From positions 1-10,418 of the forward strand of contig JBKEHD010000030.1 in the NCBI GenBank assembly GCA_046710445.1: DNA of 10,418 bases. Direction: 5' to 3'. Positions within the stretch are counted from its first letter, which is position 1, and the number at the start of each line of letters is the position of its first letter. Position numbers and translations under genes: made by a program. Positions 6,898-10,418 of this stretch are shown here, in pieces. The DNA is from JBKEHD01 sp046710445 (GTDB lineage Bacteria > Pseudomonadota > Alphaproteobacteria > Rickettsiales > Midichloriaceae). The notes below the pieces were generated by a model. It worked only from the letters and a program-made list of their open reading frames with translations, made no database searches and had not been told where the DNA came from.

Positions 6898-7629
6898 TTA
6901 CCACCTTCTACCCTTGTTAGTGGATAAATCAATTTTGTTACCCAAACCTTGTAAATATGCAACCATAGCATCCATTTCAGTTATAGAATTTGATTTGTTA
7001 TTAAATTTTCTTATCGCAACTTTATCACCATATCTTTTTTTGAAAGCAGCAATCAATTTTGCATCAGTTTTTATCCCTAATTGAACATATAAATCATCAG
7101 AAACATTGTTTATGTATTCATTAGTATATGGTACACCTATCACCTTTAAAGTAGACATTCTATTGATTAGATTATCCATACTTATATCACGATTTAACAA
7201 AAATGGATATTGTGGCATTATTGATTCAGGCACTAAAGATTGTGGATTATACAAATGTTCAACATGCCAATCATCAGAATATTTTTCTCCAACTCTAGAA
7301 AGGTCTGGACCAGTTCTTTTTGATCCCCATGCAAATGGAAAATCATAGATACTTTCAACAGCTAATGAATAATCTCCATACCTCTCCACTTCATCTTTCA
7401 ATCTTCGTATTTGTTGACTATGGCAACCATAACACCCTTCTCTCTTGTAGATAAAAAACCCTTCTAATTCCAAGGGTGTATATACTCTTAATTCTTCTGT
7501 TTTTTCAATTGCTAATTCTTTCTTAAATAGAGGGAAAATTTGCACTATAGCACCTATAGAACTTACCAACACAGTTAGAACTAATAATATAAAAATATTT
7601 CTTTCTATTTTTCCGTGAAAATTACTCAT
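6898..7629 (-). CDS. ccoO: cbb3-type cytochrome c oxidase subunit II, monohaem cytochrome c
   Basis: CcoO is the membrane-bound monohaem cytochrome c that relays electrons from CcoP to the CcoN core. A single N-terminal anchor spans about 12-33, leaving the haem domain in the periplasm. The haem-binding motif is C66-Y-G-C69-H70 in REGCYGCHSQQIR, followed by the CcoO-specific stretches WGSKRTGPDLSRVG (101-114) and YNPQSLVPESIMPQYPFL (127-144), where M138 is the likely sixth ligand. The C-terminal VAYLQGLG is also typical. The length of 243 matches longer alphaproteobacterial members. The gene begins three bases after the ccoN stop with no obvious ribosome binding site, so translational coupling is likely. 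Confidence 0.96.
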   Translation of the reverse strand: MSNFHGKIERNIFILLVLTVLVSSIGAIVQIFPLFKKELAIEKTEELRVYTPLELEGFFIYKREGCYGCHSQQIRRLKDEVERYGDYSLAVESIYDFPFAWGSKRTGPDLSRVGEKYSDDWHVEHLYNPQSLVPESIMPQYPFLLNRDISMDNLINRMSTLKVIGVPYTNEYINNVSDDLYVQLGIKTDAKLIAAFKKRYGDKVAIRKFNNKSNSITEMDAMVAYLQGLGNKIDLSTNKGRRW

Positions 7630-7632
7630 AAG

Positions 7633-9060
7633 CTATGCCAAAGATTCGTTTTGTTTTATATCTTTTTGCACAGAAACTTTACATCTTATAGTCATAAAAA
7701 CATTGTATACCATAATTATTGCACCTAACCAAAAAAATAAACCACCCACAGCCCTTATTAAATATAATGGCTGCAATGACGTTACTACCTCTATAAAAGA
7801 ATATTGCAAAAATCCCATATCATCATAACTTCTCCACATCAACCCTTGTGCAATACCTGCAGCCCACATGGATGTTATATATAAAACAATCCCTATACAA
7901 GAAAGCCATAAATGAATACTAATCAATTTTATCGAATACATATCTTTTTTATCCCAAAGGTCAGGTATCATATGATATAATGCTCCAAAGCTTATCAATG
8001 CCACCCATCCTAACGCACCTGAATGTACATGGCTTATACCCCATTCAGTATAATGACTTAATGCATTCACAGATTTAATTGCCATAACCGGACCTTCAAA
8101 AGTACTCATTCCATAAAATGCAACTGCAATAATCAAAAACCTAAGCACTGGATCCTCTCTCAATTTATGCCAAGCTCCCGATAATGTCATAATTCCATTT
8201 ACCATACCACCCCAAGAAGGTATCCACAATATAATGGACATTGTCATACCAAGCGTTTGCACCCAATCAGGCAAAGATGTGTATATCAAATGATGTGGAC
8301 CAGCCCAAATATATAGAAAAACCAAGGCCCAAAAATGTAAAATAGATAATCTGTATGAATATATTGGCCTATTCGCTCTTTTGGGAATAAAATAATACAT
8401 GATTCCTATGAATCCAGCAGTTAACCAAAACCCAACAGCATTATGACCATACCACCACTGAATCATGGCAGATTGAATTCCAGAAAAAACAGATACACTT
8501 TCAGTGCTAGTAATAGAAATAGGGATACTTATATTATTACCTAAATGTAAGATTGCTATCACAAGTATGAATGCAATAAAAAACCAATTTGCTACATATA
8601 TGTGTGGTTCTTTTCTGTTTTTTAATGTCATTAAAAATACAAATAAATAACACAACCACGTAATTGTTAATAAAATATCAGCATACCATTCTGGCTCTGC
8701 ATACTCCTTACCTTGTGTAATACCAAACACATAACCTGATGCAGCTATTAATAAAAATAATTGGTAAGAGTAGAAAATAAAAGACACTATTTTTGAAGAA
8801 TATATTCTTACACTACTTGTCCTCTGAACAATATAAAAAGACGTTGCAAAAAGAACATTTCCGCCAAATGCAAAAATAACCCCACTAGTATGAACTGGTC
8901 GCAATCTTCCAAAAGTAGTCCATTCCAATCCAAAATTCAAATCTGGAAAAACAAGTTGAAATGCTATAAATACTCCCATACCCATTCCAATAATAGCCCA
9001 AAATATTGCAGCTAACGTAAATAGTTTGATATTTTTATAGTCATAATTTATGGAAGTCAT
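7633..9060 (-). CDS. ccoN: cbb3-type cytochrome c oxidase catalytic subunit I
   Basis: CcoN is the catalytic core of the high-affinity cbb3 oxidase. It reduces oxygen to water at a haem b3-CuB centre and pumps protons, supporting respiration at low oxygen. At 475 residues it has full family length with about twelve membrane segments. All expected metal ligands are visible: H57 (LRPVHTSG) and H346 for low-spin haem b, H344 (GISHVHSG) for haem b3, and H206 (WWYGHNAVG), H256 and H257 (IWAGPHHLIY) for CuB. Y250, in FLYIWAGPHH, is the helix VII tyrosine that cross-links to the CuB His in this family, and E322 (STFEGPVMA) is conserved. It heads a tight operon with ccoOQP and ccmC. The ATG has no clear ribosome binding site. 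Confidence 0.97.
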   Translation of the reverse strand: MTSINYDYKNIKLFTLAAIFWAIIGMGMGVFIAFQLVFPDLNFGLEWTTFGRLRPVHTSGVIFAFGGNVLFATSFYIVQRTSSVRIYSSKIVSFIFYSYQLFLLIAASGYVFGITQGKEYAEPEWYADILLTITWLCYLFVFLMTLKNRKEPHIYVANWFFIAFILVIAILHLGNNISIPISITSTESVSVFSGIQSAMIQWWYGHNAVGFWLTAGFIGIMYYFIPKRANRPIYSYRLSILHFWALVFLYIWAGPHHLIYTSLPDWVQTLGMTMSIILWIPSWGGMVNGIMTLSGAWHKLREDPVLRFLIIAVAFYGMSTFEGPVMAIKSVNALSHYTEWGISHVHSGALGWVALISFGALYHMIPDLWDKKDMYSIKLISIHLWLSCIGIVLYITSMWAAGIAQGLMWRSYDDMGFLQYSFIEVVTSLQPLYLIRAVGGLFFWLGAIIMVYNVFMTIRCKVSVQKDIKQNESLA

Positions 9061-9264
9061 GCAAAAAGTACAAGAGATTCAAAATCTGAAGTAAGCTAGC
9101 ATAAGTTCAGAAATTTATCAATAACTGTAACTATATTAAAATAAATTTTACACCTATAAATGCATATATTTATTAGTGCAATTGCACAATACTCTTCTTT
9201 ATAAATCCTAAAGGTCAATCCCTCTATTTAACTGCTATATTCAACAATCGTTAAGATTATCATC
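9061..9264 (-). promoter_or_regulatory. Gap upstream of the cbb3 operon with weak promoter candidate
   Basis: No gene is seen in this 204-bp gap. It should carry the control region of the five- or six-gene oxidase operon. The best pair I can find on the minus strand is TTGCAC (9176-9181) and TATAGG (9153-9158) with 17 bases between, both weak matches. TTGATA also occurs nearer the gene but has no good partner. I looked for the FNR-type TTGAT-N4-ATCAA box that often controls cbb3 operons and did not find a good one. A small inverted repeat (AGATT-CAA-AATCT, 9075-9087) lies close to the ccoN start. No convincing terminator for the protease gene is visible. Confidence 0.3.
9176..9187. repeat. 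Perfect 12-bp palindrome GTGCAATTGCAC upstream of ccoN
   Basis: The palindrome has no central gap, and it overlaps the candidate -35 hexamer of the oxidase operon. It sits about 115 bp before the ccoN start. A dimeric repressor or activator could bind such a site, but no regulator is known from the window and the motif does not match FNR. Confidence 0.4.
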
Positions 9265-10418
9265 CTACGCTTCCAAAAAACATTGATTCATCTGTAGAAA
9301 CGTAAAGTCCAGAATTTTACTTTCGCATATAGTATTGTTGCCCAAATAAGAGCATACTTCTAATGTTGAAAATATGGTTTTGTCTGCACTTGAGCATATT
9401 TCATTGTAAAAAAATTCTATCAAATCTCCCTCTTTATCTATCAAATTATGTCCATTAATATCAATTATTTCTAAATAAGAATTTTGGTGCAATTCATCTT
9501 GATATATTAATCTACCGATAGAAATATCAGATTTAACATTTATAAAAACGTCAGCAAAAGAGATTTTTATATCTCCAATTAACAGTTTTTGCACCTTATC
9601 ATAACTATCAATTGGAAATGGGGAAAGAGATATTGAAAATAATTTCTCTTCTTTTTGAAATAAAAATGTCTTCTCATGAGTAGATTCCCAAATAACCTTT
9701 TGTAACGAAAATAAATTGGAAATTTTTTCACCTTCTATAGATAATAATTCATCCCCTATTGATAAATTATTTTGATATAAAGCTTCTGGAAATTTAATGA
9801 ATTTTGTTATACAAAAACTGCTATAATCCATATCATTACAATAGCTAAATAAAATACCAAAATTCATTTTTGGAGGGGGCAAAGATAATTTAATATATTG
9901 TAAAAAATAATTTATATAAAAATATGGAATTATAGCATTAACAACTCCATTTGATGCAAAATTTATTCCTATAACATGAGAATCTTTATTAAATATTGGA
10001 GATCCACTATCCCCATAATTAGTTCTTAAATTACTCAATATTACTTGAGTAGGAAACACTCCTAAAACATATTGAAAATTAGTGATTGATCCCTGGCTGA
10101 TTTCCCCATTATTATTCACAATAAATACTTCGTCGCTAGTATAATCTTGAATGTCCTCATGCAGCAATTGACAACTATTTATCCTGCTGTGTGATTTTAT
10201 TTTAATAAATGAAATATCTAATTCATAATCCTGGTATAAAAATAAATCATTGCTATAGAATAAGTTGTTATATTTTATGTACAACTTATCTTTTTCATAT
10301 TTATTTGCTACATGTTTGTTTGTAACTATTATACCTAGTGCTCCAAACTCATTGAAATACGGGGTATAGTTTTTTCAGCTTTACCCTTGCATTTGGTGAA
10401 TCAAATTTCCAATTTATT
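9265..10418 (-). pseudogene. Trypsin-like serine protease with PDZ-like domain, apparently frameshifted, 5' end outside window
   Basis: The frame ending at 9265 carries a chymotrypsin-fold protease of the HtrA-like type, usually an exported quality-control or secreted enzyme. The triad is visible as His in GIIVTNKHVA (codon 10312-10314), Asp in YELDISFIK (about 10216-10218) and Ser in NYGDSGSPIF (about 10006-10008). A PDZ-like domain follows around LSIGDELLSIEGEKI, then a weaker second domain with YLEIIDINGH. The only usual in-frame start, TTG at 10282-10284, lies downstream of the catalytic His and so cannot be right. Upstream, the frame hits TGA at 10375-10377 with no ATG, GTG or TTG between. 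Another frame open to the window edge reads INWKFDSPNARVKLKK and would join it if one A were removed from the A6 run at 10370-10375. It may be a young pseudogene, a slippage-rescued gene or a sequencing error. Confidence 0.65.

Noticed and set aside
6750..6971. CcoQ read as 73 residues from the upstream start
   Set aside because: The extra 26 residues lie inside the 3' end of ccoO. The internal ATG at 6891-6893 has a good ribosome binding site and gives the normal CcoQ size.
9061..9130. FNR-type box before ccoN
   Set aside because: TTGAT occurs on the minus strand but without the matching ATCAA half at the right spacing.
9265..10284. Protease gene read as intact from the TTG at 10284
   Set aside because: That start leaves out the catalytic His motif, which is present in the same frame a few codons upstream, so the gene must begin further upstream.

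Overview
The window is about 10.4 kb of very AT-rich DNA, and every supported gene lies on the minus strand. The proteins are bacterial and look alphaproteobacterial. A high-affinity cbb3 cytochrome oxidase operon sits next to small stress genes, a decayed ankyrin-repeat gene, an insertion-sequence end and a low-complexity Lys/Glu repeat protein. That mixture of reduction and decay suits an obligate intracellular member of the Rickettsiales. Because cbb3 oxidase is known there from Midichloria-type lineages, a Midichloriaceae-like host is my best guess. This is inference from gene content, not a phylogenetic result.

Read in the direction of transcription (right to left), the window opens with the 5'-truncated and apparently frameshifted gene of a trypsin-like serine protease with a PDZ-like domain (9265-10418). 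Its catalytic His lies upstream of the only in-frame usual start codon. A 204-bp gap holding a 12-bp palindrome and a weak candidate promoter leads into ccoN-ccoO-ccoQ-ccoP-ccmC (9060-5164), packed with 3-6 nt between genes. This operon encodes the four-subunit cbb3 oxidase plus the haem-handling protein CcmC of the cytochrome c maturation pathway, which fits an oxidase carrying three covalent haems c. The last gene, an unrecognised secreted protein that ends like an outer-membrane beta-barrel, overlaps ccmC by 47 bp.

Next comes a 414-bp gap (3759-4172) holding a small ankyrin-repeat gene broken by a one-base frameshift in a run of five G, and a good candidate promoter. That promoter precedes a two-gene antioxidant operon: a 2-Cys peroxiredoxin (AhpC/Prx1 type) and thioredoxin reductase (TrxB), 3 nt apart. 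A 210-bp gap with a candidate promoter leads to a 625-residue unrecognised protein. Its middle is built of six variable Lys/Glu-rich modules, and its stop codon directly abuts what looks like the end of an IS3-family insertion sequence. The first 17 codons of that element's transposase gene (OrfA), with a strong ribosome binding site, run off the left edge.

The respiratory and redox genes form a coherent set for life at low oxygen with peroxide defence. The repeat protein, the outer-membrane candidate, the ankyrin remnant and the protease are the accessory, possibly host-interacting part. No tRNA, rRNA, CRISPR array or convincing intrinsic terminator was seen.
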